Assembly: GCA_025529335.1 (NCBI GenBank)
Contig: JAMYHX010000005.1
Coordinates: 1-64,000 of the forward strand
Length of the DNA: 64,000 bases
Reading direction: 5' to 3'
Source of the DNA: Rhizopus sp. PT2906
Taxonomy: Eukaryota; Mucoromycota; Mucoromycetes; Mucorales; Rhizopodaceae
Shown one piece after another: positions 1-12,035 of this stretch. Under the pieces are notes generated by a model, which worked only from the letters and a program-made list of their open reading frames with translations, had not been told where the DNA came from and did no database searches. The translations under genes and the position numbers were made by a program. How positions within the stretch are numbered: the first letter of the stretch is position 1; each line of letters starts with the position of its first letter.

Positions 1-257
1 ATTCAACAAATCCTAGTGTATGTATTCTTGCAAATCAGTATCCAACAAAATACCAAAGTCTTTTCACGACTGCGTACAAGTTTTCAAAAATTATAATGTT
101 TGAAAGTCCTCTACTGTATTCTCCCTTGGTAAATTAATGAAAAAGTAACAGTAACATATAACAGTCTCCATAAAGCTAACTGAGTAACTCTATACTTTTT
201 TTTTTTTTTTCACATTGGAAATACTCTTCGCCTATGTCTCTTCAATTACTACATTTA

Positions 258-444
258 CAGTAGACTCTTGATGACGGAATATCTATCATGATCACAAATG
301 ATATTCCGTAATAAAGCCTATACATCGATAATCCAGGTGAATATCGTAGGAAATTTAAAGTGACAGCTGTGAAGTCCTTCGAAAATGGCATTCCGTTATC
401 GCGAATGTTTCGTATTGCTGTATTCCGTAATCGAGTGTTTACTG
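258..444. mobile_element. Short pogo/Tigger-like MITE with TA target duplication
   Basis: The 187-base segment begins CAGTAGACTCTTGATGACGG and ends in a near-complementary copy, so the two ends form inverted repeats of about 24 bases with four mismatches. It is flanked on both sides by TA (256-257 and 445-446), the target duplication of Tc1/mariner/pogo elements. Inside are further copies of the ACGGAATATC / GATATTCCGT motif. There is no ORF, so it must be mobilised by a transposase made elsewhere. The start CAGTA plus the TA duplication fits the pogo/Tigger/Fot1 branch, but the family assignment is inference. Confidence 0.75.
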
Positions 445-446
445 TA

Positions 447-2386
447 TTTCATATAGAATAAAGGCCGTTTTAAATTTATACCTTCCAAGCACCTAAGACT
501 GTTATGATTGACTGAGAGTCTGTAAGAAGGAACTATGCTACTACTGTTTGTTGGAGAAGCATCTGCATGTGTATCATCGTTTGTAGGATCACTACCTGAC
601 GTTCCTGTAGCCATCTGTCAACTAAAGTCCAAACCTTGCTGAAAGAAGTCAACCATGAACTGCTGAATCGTGCTGCTAATTTGTTCCTTGTACTTCTCGG
701 CGTTGTTCTTATTTTCAGCTCTTAAAGCCTGAACATCTGTTGACAAAGCAATGATTCCAGTCCATACAGCAGGTGTTAACTGAGGCTTCTTGGTATGCTC
801 TTCTGGATATATATTCTCAACAATACATAAAAGAGAATAGCAAGACTTTCAGCTCTTGAAAAGGTTCCATAGCAGCACGAGGGAGGAAATGGTTACCAGA
901 GATGAAGGAAATAACAGCGACTACGCGCTTAGCTTACTTAGGTAAGTTATTAAGATAACAACATACCGTACGATCTTTACCCCAACGAACCATCCGTCTT
1001 TGTTGGATTTCGGAAACCATATCGTCATTAATCAAGTTAATACACTGCCACGATTGATGTGAGTAACTTCGAAGGAGTGAATCCCCGCTGTATTAAGAGC
1101 CCTCTTGTACGTCTCGTACTGTTTTTGATAGGTGATTTCTTCAAAGCAATTTCGGCCATTCAAGACAAGATGCCATAACATTTTTGCCGTATCCAGGTAT
1201 TACAGTCGTTCCACTGCCAAAATGAGGATTTACTAAAAAAATTATTGGTTGTTTGAAGTTAATTTCGCAGATTGCGAGCTACTTCTTTATAGCAAAAAAG
1301 ATCGGATTTTTCATGTATAACGTCCATAGCTTCATTTGCATTCTCATCGTAAATATTCACCTTGCCGTCTTCTTTAAAAAAAAACCTTGCTTTGGAAATC
1401 TTTTGAAATTCCGTATTTGGGTGCTGCCAAAAATCATGCCGACCAGCCCTCTTTTTCATACATTTGCTCAATATTTTGTGTTATATATTATTATTCTATG
1501 CCTGTATTTTATTATATAAACATTACAGATAATACATATTACAAAGGCTTTCTTTTAATATTTGATTTTTATTACAAAAAAGCGATGCTAATTATTGTTG
1601 CTGTTGTTAGACTCTAATTACTAAACTTAACTTATCAAGAGAGGCATCTATTCAAATTTGATGGTTGAAATCAAAGCACATATTCTAGTATTCCTTGGTC
1701 TTCTAGTACAAACGAGAACAGATCAGCAAACTGCATCACAAGCGCTGTTTGGCTATGACAAAACATGGCAAGACTAATCAAAAAGCAGAATCTGTCTCTG
1801 CAGCCAAGAGGATCATTCTTCTCAGTCAAGAAATAGCCACTAACTTTTTCCAACTCTTGTTTGATGTAGCCGTCATTCAATGTATTTTTTCCTCGATTTT
1901 CAAAATTTTGCCTCTTACTCTTGACCTTTTCTTTTTCGAGAGTATCCAGAAAAGTCCTAACGAGGGGCCCTCTTGCAGGGCCATGGGGGATTAAGCCAAG
2001 TGTCTTTTGATTGCTATACATGTCTGCAATAGCTTTGACATAGACGAGTACTGACTCTCGTCCTAGAGCAATAGGGGTACCATCTGGACTTCTTCTAAGC
2101 TTTTGGTCAGTGACAATCTTCCATCACCAAATCTTTGTTCAAGACACCATTTCTATGTTTAAACAACATGGTTAGATTTTCAAGCCTTTTCTTTATTATT
2201 ATTTTCTAGAATTACCTTCCACCCACCTTACTTGGCTGAATATGCCTTAATAGTGTTCTCAGGACTATGGGTCATATTTTGAGCAATGATCATTTGGTTA
2301 CTGTAGTACATAGCAGAATTGTTGTCAATCATGCGCTGAACACCTTCATCATTGACAGTAAGACGAGTGTTCATTTGGTTATTCAT
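447..2386 (-). pseudogene. Degenerate Ndc10/GCR1-domain (Crypton-like tyrosine recombinase) gene
   Basis: Read on the minus strand, a protein can be followed from an ATG at 2386 (start MNNQMNTRLTVNDEGVQRM) through a well-preserved block at 2021-1671. It continues through KMLWHLVLNGRN...THINRGS (about 1180-1047), a block with RMVRWGKDRT (about 1000-970), then NHFLPRAAMEPF near 880, and a GCR1_C-like tail at 614-470. The order matches the Ndc10-type DNA-binding proteins abundant in Mucorales genomes, which belong to the Crypton tyrosine-recombinase lineage. It is broken by several frame changes and stops, including an in-frame TGA just before the codons for QMATGTSG near 615. The last 16 codons of the residual ORF are supplied by the adjacent MITE. 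Family recognition is from memory of the fold and motifs. Confidence 0.7.
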
Positions 2387-2462
2387 GTTAAACTAGAATA
2401 TCAATACATTACGTAGAAATATTAAAAAGAGAAAATATAGCATAAGTATAGAATTTACAGTA

Positions 2463-2511
2463 GCTTCAAAGAGATTTGATATTAAATTAAAAGTGTACCT
2501 CTCTTTGAAGC
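2463..2511. repeat. Perfect 12-base inverted repeat
   Basis: GCTTCAAAGAGA at 2463-2474 is followed after 25 bases by its exact complement at 2500-2511. It lies about 80 bases upstream of the start of the degenerate Ndc10-like gene. It could be a terminal structure of that element or an incidental hairpin. Confidence 0.6.
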
Positions 2512-3321
2512 CTTGGTGTCTTGATTTTGTTAATTACTATATTAAGAAAATAAGCTGAACCTCATCTTATTGGATAAACTATCTTCTAAATGCTATGAGT
2601 TACAGATGAGTCTTTGTAGGTTATTACTATGGTAATTTTTAAGGTATTTTTTGTTTTTAAGCTGACAGACTAAAAAATACTTTTTCAAAAAGGAAAAATA
2701 CTGAAATAGTTATAAAATATGACTTGTAAATTATTGATTTAACAGCACTTTTTATTTATAATGGTTAAAGATATGATTTTAACAAATGATAATATTTTTT
2801 ACGTGTTTTGTTCCTTGTTAATGTTGTTATAATTTACACAAACTAACACTTGGTTAAAAAGGGTACTGAACTCAAGGTGTTGCTTTAGCTTTTATAGGAT
2901 ATCAAAAGGCTACTGCTATGTTTGAATTTAGACAAAAGCTGAATTTTACGTTTAGTCTTCTTTATATCACTACCAATGATTTTTGAGTCTGAAGGTGCAA
3001 ATACTGCTGATGCAGCGCCGCACAAAAAAAAAAACGTATTTTTAAGACATCAAATTGACCATAATAAGCCATTGATCCAGTGCTCATCATGCACTATGTA
3101 TTTTGCACCAGGCCAACGCTTTAAGCGTGTTTCATGCTGAAAGACGCAATGCAAAAACACTTTTTCTAATTGGACAATTCATTTGTGACTTGAGTCAAAA
3201 TCCAATAGCGATGAGTCACTTTGACAGTGACTGCAAATTCGTCCTTCATTGGATTACTTGTGGTCTGACCATCATTTTGACACCTCCACTTCTTTTTTCT
3301 TTTTCCTTTATTGCTTACACA
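2512..3321. other. Intergenic stretch upstream of chorismate synthase
   Basis: AT-rich sequence with scattered short T runs and no convincing ORF. The open frame immediately before the chorismate synthase start has no family resemblance. The final 40 bases before the ATG are pyrimidine-rich, as is usual for fungal leaders. Confidence 0.6.
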
Positions 3322-4602
3322 ATGAGTTCCTTTGGACGTCTTTACAGAGTTACAACCTATGGAGAATCCCACTGTAAAGGAGTGGGTGCCATTATTGATG
3401 GTGTACCTCCTGGCATGGAATTAACTGAAGCCGACATTCAACCTCAATTGACCCGTAGAAGACCTGGCCAAAGCAAACTGACTACACCTGTAAAAAGAAT
3501 TATAACGTTTGAAAAAGACTTGTATTAATTTTATATAACAGAGAGACGAAAAGGATAAAGTGACCATCATGTCAGGCACAGAATTCGGTGTAACACTCGG
3601 TACACCTATTGGTATTATGGTCCCTAATTTGGATCAACGACCTCACGATTACAGCGAGACAGACATTTACCCTCGACCCTCTCATGCGGATTATACCTAT
3701 CTTCAAAAATATGGTGTAAAGGCATCCTCTGGTGGTGGACGTGCCTCTGCTCGTGAGACGATCGGACGTGTGGCCGCTGGTGCCATTGCTGAAAAATACC
3801 TTCGTTTAGCTTATGGAGTAGAGATTGTTGCTTTTGCTTCTAGTGTGGGTAACGTGGCCATGCCTTTTGTTCAAGAAGAAGATCCTGATCCAAAGCACAT
3901 TGAATTTATGAACACCATCACACGAGAGGACGTCGATGCTGATATCTCCAGATGCCCTGATTCAACCACAGCCGAAGCTATGAAGAAGCTCATTGAACAA
4001 AAATCAGAGGAAAAGAACTCTATAGGAGGTTCAGTAACATGCGTTATCCGTAATTGTCCTGTTGGCTTAGGAGAGCCTTGCTTTGATAAACTTGAAGCTC
4101 TCTTGGCACATGCCATGCTTTCAATTCCTGCCACAAAGGGATTTGAGTTTGGATCAGGATTCCGAGGCTCTAAAATGTCAGGCGATAAGCATAATGATCC
4201 TTTCTACTTGAAAGAGGATGGTCAGTTTGGTACAATTACGAATCATTCAGGTGGTATCCAAGGTGGCATCTCTAATGGTGAGCATATCTATTTCCGTGTT
4301 GCTTTCAAACCAGCTGCTACCATTTCACAAGATCAAACTACTGCAAGCTACGATGGTGTCACGGGTGTATTGGCAGCAAGGGGTCGTCATGATCCTTGTG
4401 TGGTCTCAAGAGCTATTCCTATTGTTGAGTCTATGGCTGCTCTTGTCATCATGGAGTAAGTGTTTGAGCATATTGATCACACGGATATTAATCCTTCTTT
4501 AGTGCTGTACTGCAACAAGAATCTCGCAAGGCTGCTGCTTCTAAATTACCCAAGATTGACATTCATCATGCTTTATTAGGAAAGCCTCCAAAGAAGGACT
4601 AA
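3322..4602 (+). CDS. ARO2: Chorismate synthase
   Basis: It catalyses the last shikimate-pathway step, converting EPSP to chorismate with reduced FMN, the precursor of aromatic amino acids. Three exons (3322-3489, 3542-4455, 4503-4602) join in frame to 393 residues. Visible family signatures are GRLYRVTTYGESHCKGVGA at the N-terminus, RRPGQSKLTT, then RDEKDKV across the first intron. HADYTYLQKYG, SSGGGRASARETIGRVAAGA and GLGEPCFDKLEA follow, and near the C-terminus GGIQGGISNGE and RHDPCVVSRAIPIVE. The start was chosen because MSSFGRLY matches the family N-terminus; the longer upstream frame does not. Fungal enzymes are normally bifunctional, with an intrinsic flavin reductase activity. The gene looks intact. 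Confidence 0.95.
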
Positions 4603-4737
4603 GCCTGTGTACATTTAGAATTTAGAAACAATAAAAGAAGGATCTTGTTGGGCCATCATTGTGACTGCATTTTTCTCAGAATAACATTTTCTCGGACGTT
4701 CTTTGCTTTTTTTTTTTTGTATTGATTAGTAAACACC

Positions 4738-6220
4738 ATGTCAGAACCTATATTCGTAGATCTCAGTGAGAGTAAACCTACTGAAATTGAAAGCTTGTGT
4801 ATGAAGTGTCAAGAGAACGTAAGTGAGCTTTTAGCTTTGAAAACATGCACAATATTAACATGTCAAATGACAGGGTATTACCCGTATCTTGCTTTCCAAG
4901 ATCCCTCACTTCAAGTAAGTATGAGCGGCTTTGATAACATATCCAGTGATTAAAACAGCAATAGAGAAATCATTATCATGGCATTCGAATGTCCTCACTG
5001 TGGTTTCCGTAACAATGAACTTCAAAGTGCTGGTTCTGTCAACGAAAGAGGCCACACAATCACTTTATCCATTTTAAACAAAGACGTAAGAAAATGAAAA
5101 AAAAAAATAAAGACTAGAAAGGAAGATTAATGGTAGATATATATAGGACATGAACCGTCAAATCGTTAAATCCGATTACTGCTCTCTCAAGTTTATAGAA
5201 CTTGATATGGAAATTCCTGCAAACAGAGATCGTGGTCTTTTGACAACCGTTGAAGGATTGGTCAGTAACGCCATTGATGACTTGTCTGCTGGACAACCTA
5301 TTCGTAAGGCTACGGATGAAGCAGTCTACAACCGTATTGAAGAGATTTTGGCTACCATGAATGAATACAAGGAAGGCAAACCATTCACATTGGTTCTAGA
5401 TGATCCTTCGGGTAACTCTTATGTCGAGAACAGATGTTTACCTAGCCAAGATCCTCAAATCAAGTTGAGATGGTACACACGTACAGCTGAGCAACAAGCT
5501 TTCCTTGGCCTTCAAAGCGACCAGACACCTGCCGAGGAGGCCGCGACCCGTGCAGCTCAAGTTGTTGCATCCGAAATGGTGAATGAAGACGGTATACCTG
5601 AAGTCATGACTTTCCCTGCCAATTGTCCTTCTTGCCACGCACCTTGTTCAACTAACATGCATGTGATGGAAATCCCTCACTTTAAGGAAGTTGTCATCAT
5701 GGCTACCAACTGTGAGCACTGTGGTTATAAGAGTAATGAGGTCAAGGCGGGTGGACCTATATCTGACAAAGGTAGAAAGATTACATTAAGAATGACTGAT
5801 GCCGAAGATTTGTCAAGAGATATCCTCAAGTCAGAAACTTGTGGTTTGAATATTCCTGAAATCAACTTGGAGTTAACACCAGGCACTTTGGGTGGTCGAT
5901 TCACCACTGTTGAAGGTTTGATCCGTCAAGTTCATGATGAATTAAAGGATCGTGCACCCTTCATCCAAGGTGATTCAGCTAGTGAAGAAGGAAAGAAAAG
6001 ATGGAATAAGTTCTTGGAAAACTTAACTGCTGTAGCTGATGGACAAAGATTCCCTGTGACTCTTATCATTGATGATCCCTTGTCTAACTCATACCTTCAG
6101 AATCTTTATGCTCCTGATCCAGATCCGGAAATTACTATTGAAGACTATGAACGTGATTGGCAGACAAATGAAGACTTGGGATTAAATGATATGAAATTAG
6201 ATAACTATCAAGAATCATAA
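4738..6220 (+). CDS. ZPR1: Zinc finger protein ZPR1
   Basis: ZPR1 is a conserved eukaryotic zinc protein reported to bind translation elongation factor eEF1A, acting in its folding or assembly and in growth signalling. Four exons (4738-4818, 4874-4914, 4965-5085, 5147-6220) give 438 residues. The two tandem modules are clear. The first ZnF pairs ESLCMKCQEN with ECPHCGFRNNEL, and the second pairs NCPSCHAPC with NCEHCGYKSNEV. Each is followed by an alpha-beta domain with the repeated phrases TTVEGL and DDPSGNSYV / DDPLSNSYL. The 41-base second exon is needed to complete the first CXXC module. It sits 135 bases downstream of chorismate synthase on the same strand. Intact and of normal length. 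Confidence 0.95.
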
Positions 6221-8303
6221 TTAGTTTCTTCTTATAATTGCTTTACTGTAAATTAAATTAAAAAAAAGTATTATAAACACACACATTATGACATTGAAGC
6301 GCCCTCCAATGAGCAATCATTTTTTTAACATGACCTCTTCACAAGATTGAAAGAGCTTCTACTTTAATTGTCTCTTTGATTAATATGTTGTCATTGATAA
6401 TTATGCCCAAAGATGACGAGCTTGTTTATAATAAAGATATCTTTCTCTCCTCTTATGACCAGCTTCCATACTGTTGGTTGTTCCTGTATCAATTCCCCGT
6501 ATAAGTCGGACTATAGACTAATCCTATTCTCCGTGTAAACATCTTTTAAGGCAAGAGTATGGAGATTTTTTTTATCGATTAAGTGACTATGCATGTGAAA
6601 TTAAAGCAATTTATCTTTTCAATCGCGCTTTATTCCCAGACCCACAATGTCCGTCTATATTAATCTATAGAGAGGAATCTAATGCCATTGAACAGGTAGT
6701 CGATCTTTGTTTCAATATCATGTATCAGTTGGAATAATATTAATGGGGAAATTCAGTCAAGGAGGATTATTCACACACACACACACACACAATTATGCTG
6801 TATCTTTTTGTTTATCAGAGCAAGATCTTTGTCTACAGCTCCGCACATAGTTGCACTAATTCCTTTTTTAGTCACACTTCAGTATATGTCAACTCTCTCC
6901 TTTCTTGATTCACTTGATTCTTTTAAAGAGTAATGAAAATGAGAGAGAGAGAGAGAAAGATTGTTTTAAATGCTTTGAGATACTTTTTCAACATGTTTTG
7001 ATCTTTGAGTTATTCTTCATGTATTCATTATCTCATACATCAGCCCAAAGTCTCAAGCCCTGAAAGCGGACATCAAGATATTTGCAATTTGCATCTGACT
7101 TTACTAAAAAGTAAATGTCGCTCAATATCAAAGACAACGTAAAAAAAAAAAAAAAAAAAAGCGACGATCAGACAGTTGACTGATTTTCCCTTCTTGATTA
7201 AAGATACATGTTTGAAGGAACTATGGAGTACTTTGGTGTTGCAACAGCTGTATTGATACATTTTTACATCAACTCCTTTTCACACTGAAAAAAAACCCAC
7301 TAGAGTGGGAACACTGAACATAAAGGGAAAAAATCTCCTTGCATGGGGAAGGTTGGACAGGTGGGAAACAGCCCAAAAGTGTGAATGTTTGAACACTTTG
7401 GAGGCATTTATTTACTTTTGTCATCATGTTTCACGGTTCGCTACTATACTTTTCTTTGGTTTATTGCATTCTTTACAAAGTGATACAACTCTGTAACTTG
7501 ATGCTGACTAAACGTACGTGTATAAGAACATTTAAGAAAGATGGGAAAAATACCTGAAGAGTTTGTGGGAATTTTATATGTCATAATGTTGTTACAGTTC
7601 TTGACAAGGTTGAATGTTAAAATATAAAGAAGGGGGGCGTTTAGTTCTTGTTCAAATATACTAAAAGTCATCATGATGTACTTGTTCCTTGTTTCCATGG
7701 TTTCTAATAGAGTCAATTAAAAACTTTACTATAAAAAGGAAACCTTGGCTTCCCCAAGTTTATTTTCATTATAAAGGATGCAGCCCCATTCATATGCACA
7801 AAGTGAAATTATATAAACTTTATATCAGATGAATAAAATAGATATAGTATCTCACATTAGTGTCAATAGAAACGTAATGATGACAATCCTCAATCAATCG
7901 TATATCGACCGGTTTATGATGATACTCAAAGCTTTTCATTTACGTGATTATTCAAATGAAACTCAAACAAGCAACATATAATGTTTCTCTTTCAACAAAC
8001 ACATTCTCTCTTTTATTCATAACGCGAGCTAACCATAGTTCCCCCTTTTTTTTTCGTCTTGTTCTATTAATCTCATTTAAGCCCATCCAATCAAATCACA
8101 ACGGAATACTATGGGAATAGCCACTATTAATGCTTAAATGCAAATCATTTTCTCTGATTGGCCAAATTAGTTTGCGGGGCAAAGTTTGACAAACATATTC
8201 TCACACTTTAGGGAACATCATAAACAAAGGAAAATATCGGATTCAACCATGCATTTTCACACATTTGCTGCTTACATAAGTTACACATAGAGTTTATTTG
8301 TTT
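6221..8303. other. Two-kilobase intergenic region without a recognisable gene
   Basis: It contains a CA microsatellite (about 6772-6790), a GA-rich tract near 6940-6958 and an A run of about 20 at 7141-7160. Short ORFs on both strands (for example 7444-7716 minus) show no family signature, no protein-like composition and no plausible splice partners. The region separates the 3' end of ZPR1 from the 3' end of ATG7. Confidence 0.6.
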
Positions 8304-10718
8304 TTAGAAATCATCCTCTTCAGCAGTCCAGTCATCCAATACATTCTCACTTTCGGCTTTCAATGCACTTAAGCCTGTGATATCTTCAAGGTATATAGGA
8401 TCATCGAGTACCTTTTGAACAAAGGATAAAGGATCTTGACTATAAGCCTCAAGTACCTATATCATATTGTTATGTAATTGATTCATCGTTAAAATAAATG
8501 TACCTTGTCTGAGCAGGCAGTGCATTTGTCATAAGATTGCCCAACAATCAGGAGATTATTAAATTGACCTAGGAAACCACGTATTTGATGAGGAAGAAGG
8601 CCTAGAATAGAGCCAGCAGAAGAATTTGAAGCATTAGTGCTCGCTTCAGCGTGAATGCTATTTCAACAAGTTTAATCCTTTGTATTTTTCAAGAGATTTT
8701 GATTTTACCCCTTGGGGTCTTGAAGGAGTGAAACCATGAGTTCAACAGCAAGTGCCCCAGCTATAGCAGCCAGACCAGGGCGGGTGACGGTACATTGCTG
8801 ATCAAGGGTACGATCAGTGAGGGACTATTGTTAATTAGTATAATATATATAACCCATGCCGGTTGTATAACTTACGTCAGTTGGAGCCACGATGTCGTTA
8901 CAAAAATAACATCCCATTTGATTCTGACGGGTACCGTGCCGCATGACAAGATAGCTATCGAACCCCAAAGCACTATTGATGATCCATTTATTTAATTTAG
9001 TGCCTATTAAAGTAGGTAACCATCGACTTTCTCGACTGTCGGTAAGTAAAAAGATCACATCATGCTCTTTTATTAATTCAGTGAGGGTTGTCAAGTCTTG
9101 GTCAAGGTGATTGTGAGTATGTCCTGGCATAGGGATTGTCAAGTCGTAACCTTTGGCAACCTATAGGCATGATGAGTTCCCTTTCGGTTCCCCCCATCTA
9201 TCTCTTTCTCTCTCCTTAAAACACCGCAGAATGACTTACCAACGTGGGCTGAATCTCCAATAATTGCTCCGCTGCTGTTTGTGCCTTTGGTTTACCTTTA
9301 TCCTGAAATCGGTAAAGGGGTTGACGGACAGGGTTAGAATAGGATACGGTGCCACTGTCGACAAATGTGATATGCCTCACGCCCCATCCCTAATATATAC
9401 ATATGAATATATATCATTTAAACAAATAGTCAATATACCATTAAACATCGAGCTACGTAGCAGCCCAAGGTGCCTGCACCTAGCAACAGGCACTTTGTCT
9501 GCTTAATCTTGTCCAGATCTAGTTCAGGCATCAGTCTCCATCGCATCAGCTTCAAATTGAGGTCAATTGCGGTATCTGCCAATCTACATTAAACATGATA
9601 AGAGGGTTTATGTTTTACCATATGTTTTACATTTACCTTGCAGGATCCATGAGAGGGCCCAGATCGGCCATTCTAGGACCAAGTTTACCTTGCACGTTCC
9701 TTTCCCACCCCACTGATTTTGTTGTTTGATAGGAACAGTGTTCAGGTAAAGAAGCGTCTATCAGATAAGGATCGCTCTGTCGATAACAGAGTATCCTGAC
9801 CTTTTTTAAACCCCAGACAGTGTAGATGAGATAGAGAAGATTCCTTAATGGCCACCCGGGTGACCCCTTGACGGGTGAAGGGTCAAGAAAGGCAAACCAA
9901 ATGGTCTAAATAATAAATAAATGACTGAGTATATATGCAAGTTAAATGCAAACTCACTTGATCATTTTTCTCAAATGCGTCCAAAGAAAGTATCCGCATT
10001 CGTTCGGTTTCCTTTTTTATCAAGAAATAATATTGACCTTGATAAGCTGCATGCAAAACAGATGCCTAAGGGCTGGTGTTATCATTCCCCCCTCTCTTCA
10101 TTCCTAACATATGATCTATACTCGCCTGTTCACTGGTCAAATCTTGTTGATGATTCAATTGCCATCCGTCTTGATCAGGTATGATGGCAGGAAATGCAAA
10201 CCAATAATAAAACTTGTATTTTTTTAAATCAGCAAAGGTGAGTAATAGATAGTGATATAACTTCTTTGGGTCCTTTAATGCTTCCCCTGACTCAACCGCC
10301 TCCTTTATCTAAAATACGATTATTCATCTTGTTTTATCATCTTATCTCGCTTTATGTATGCACCTTGAGTGTTGCCTCTTGAAATAGTTGATTTTTATCA
10401 ATAGTCCGAAAAGCTTCAACTGTATTTGTATTGATCAAAGTGCCCTTGATACCATCTTTATCTTGACTAATAAATTTTAGTATGATTTCTTTATCTTTAC
10501 GAAGCTTACGTGTTATCGAGGCCGTGAGAAGGAATGAAGAAATGACTAGGCATCAAGACGGTTTGACCCTGTTGGTCAGTGGCTGTTGTGGGAAAAGAAT
10601 AGTGGCCTTGAATGACCAAGGCCTCTTGAGATAGTTTTAAAATGTCTAATTTCTTTGTTGCGAGAGATTGCCAGAATGAGGCATCCACTGCTGAACTGAG
10701 AGGAGTAAACTTGAGCAT
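8304..10718 (-). CDS. ATG7: Ubiquitin-like-modifier activating enzyme Atg7
   Basis: This E1-like enzyme adenylates Atg8 and Atg12 and passes them to Atg3 and Atg10 during autophagosome formation in the cytosol. It is spread over many short exons. The first (10718-10510) starts MLKFTPLSSAVDASFWQSL. The next supplies GTLINTNTVEAFRTIDKNQL, typical of the Atg7 N-terminal domain, followed by LLLTFADLKKYK and YYWF. In the catalytic half I see GAGTLGC (nucleotide-binding glycines), VRHITFVDSGTVSYSNPVRQ and SIPMPGH-like PMPGHTHN. ESRWLPTLIGT and CYFCNDIVAPTDSLTDRT come next, then DQQCTVTRPGLAAIAGALA with the active-site cysteine. The tail ends ENVLDDWTAEEDDF, an acidic C-terminus as in other Atg7 proteins. 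Exact internal exon borders were not all resolved. Confidence 0.93.
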
Positions 10719-11396
10719 ATCACGTGGAAAAGAAATGAATGCACAGACACAATGAAATTTTCATATGTTTTGTGTGTGTGTATGTATGTGTGTGTGTGCC
10801 TATGTTTGCGCGAGCGGGCTGTGGTCTGATTTTATAATCGTGGAAAATTGCGTGATAGAAATTCGGGCAGAGCTGTATTAGCGGGGAATTTTTCTTACAA
10901 GTCTGGATTTAGAAATCATGATTACCCCACACTAAGGAGGTGAAGTGATATGGAACAGATAAGCGAAAAAATTTTTATATTTAATTTTTTCCTATCTTTT
11001 TGATCGCTTTCTAAAGAACAAAAAAGAACAAGTGTTGCTTAGATGACTTTTGTCTTTGTCAAGCAATTCTGCTTGTAAAGATTACTTCTTTATTCATTTG
11101 GGTCCCTTTTTAATGATTTTTATAATCTTCATTCTTTTACTTTTTGCGTGTGAAAGATCAAGTTGATGATTTCCTTTTTCGGTTATCGCTTTCATCTTTT
11201 TTTCTTCCGGATGTGGAGTTAGTCTTACGCAAATACAGCAGCACAAGCGGGCAGCACAGCACACCCCCCAGGATTCCCTATCTTTGTCTGATCAACATTT
11301 ATATATAAAAAAAAAAGATATATATATAACCCCACTTTTTATTAACAATTATAAATCCTCCCTCCTTTTCTCACATCTTTTTTTCTACTTATTATC
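10719..11396. promoter_or_regulatory. Divergent spacer between ATG7 and a C2H2 regulator
   Basis: Both flanking genes start from this 678-base spacer and are transcribed away from it. It holds a GT-rich microsatellite near 10770-10800 and a TATA-like stretch of alternating TATATA around 11318-11329, about 70 bases before the regulator ATG. Pyrimidine-rich leader sequence follows. No specific operator could be assigned. Confidence 0.45.
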
Positions 11397-12035
11397 ATGA
11401 CTGCAAATAACACAACATTCTACAACGCTATTCAATTAAACAATATCACATTAAAAAAACCTATTGCACCTGTGGACAAAGCCAATATTCCAAGACCTTA
11501 CAAGTGTCCCATTTGTCCAAAATCATTTTATAGATTAGAACATCAAACTCGTCATATTCGTACTCATACAGGTGAAAAGCCTCATCCTTGTACATTTCCT
11601 GGTTGCAGCAAACGATTCTCTCGTTCAGATGAACTCACCCGCCATGCTCGTATTCACACCTGTCCGAGCAAAAGAAGGGCTCGTAAGAGTGCAAGAACAG
11701 CCAAGATAATTCAACATCAGATTCGCTCTATGCCTCCTTCACCGGCTTTATCAGCTAGTTCACACTTTTCACAAGAGAATGACGATTTACTCACTCCCGA
11801 TCAATCACCTACCCTTTCTCCTACTTTACTTACTCCTGTCACTTCTCCTAAAATGGTGCCAATCAAACTAGCTCCTTTGGAATGCAATCTGGATAGTATG
11901 CGTCAACAACAACCTCAGACTCATCCTTCCGATATCAACTTACTCGATCTGCTCGATAGACCTCCCCAAGCACGCGTATTACCCCCTATTCTTCCAAACA
12001 CTTTACCATCCATTCATACTTTATTTCCATTCTAA
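11397..12035 (+). CDS. C2H2 transcription factor, CreA/Mig1-like
   Basis: An intronless 212-residue protein with two adjacent classical zinc fingers at about residues 35-90. The first is YKCPICPKSFYRLEHQTRH and the second begins CTFPGCSKRFSRSDELTRH, joined by the linker HTGEKPH. The contact pattern (RLEHQTRH in the first finger, RSDELTRH in the second) is the one found in CreA/Mig1 carbon catabolite repressors, which bind SYGGGG-type sites. A basic segment (CPSKRRARKSARTAK) follows the fingers and may be the nuclear localisation signal. The remainder is Ser/Pro/Thr-rich with runs such as SPTLSPTLLTPVTSP. It is shorter than typical ascomycete CreA (about 400 residues), as many Mucorales paralogues are. 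The start is the ATG in a pyrimidine-rich leader. Confidence 0.8.
   Translation: MTANNTTFYNAIQLNNITLKKPIAPVDKANIPRPYKCPICPKSFYRLEHQTRHIRTHTGEKPHPCTFPGCSKRFSRSDELTRHARIHTCPSKRRARKSARTAKIIQHQIRSMPPSPALSASSHFSQENDDLLTPDQSPTLSPTLLTPVTSPKMVPIKLAPLECNLDSMRQQQPQTHPSDINLLDLLDRPPQARVLPPILPNTLPSIHTLFPF

Noticed and set aside
7444..7716. 90-codon ORF on the minus strand in the gap before ATG7
   Set aside because: No motif, no splice partner and no codon pattern typical of neighbouring genes.
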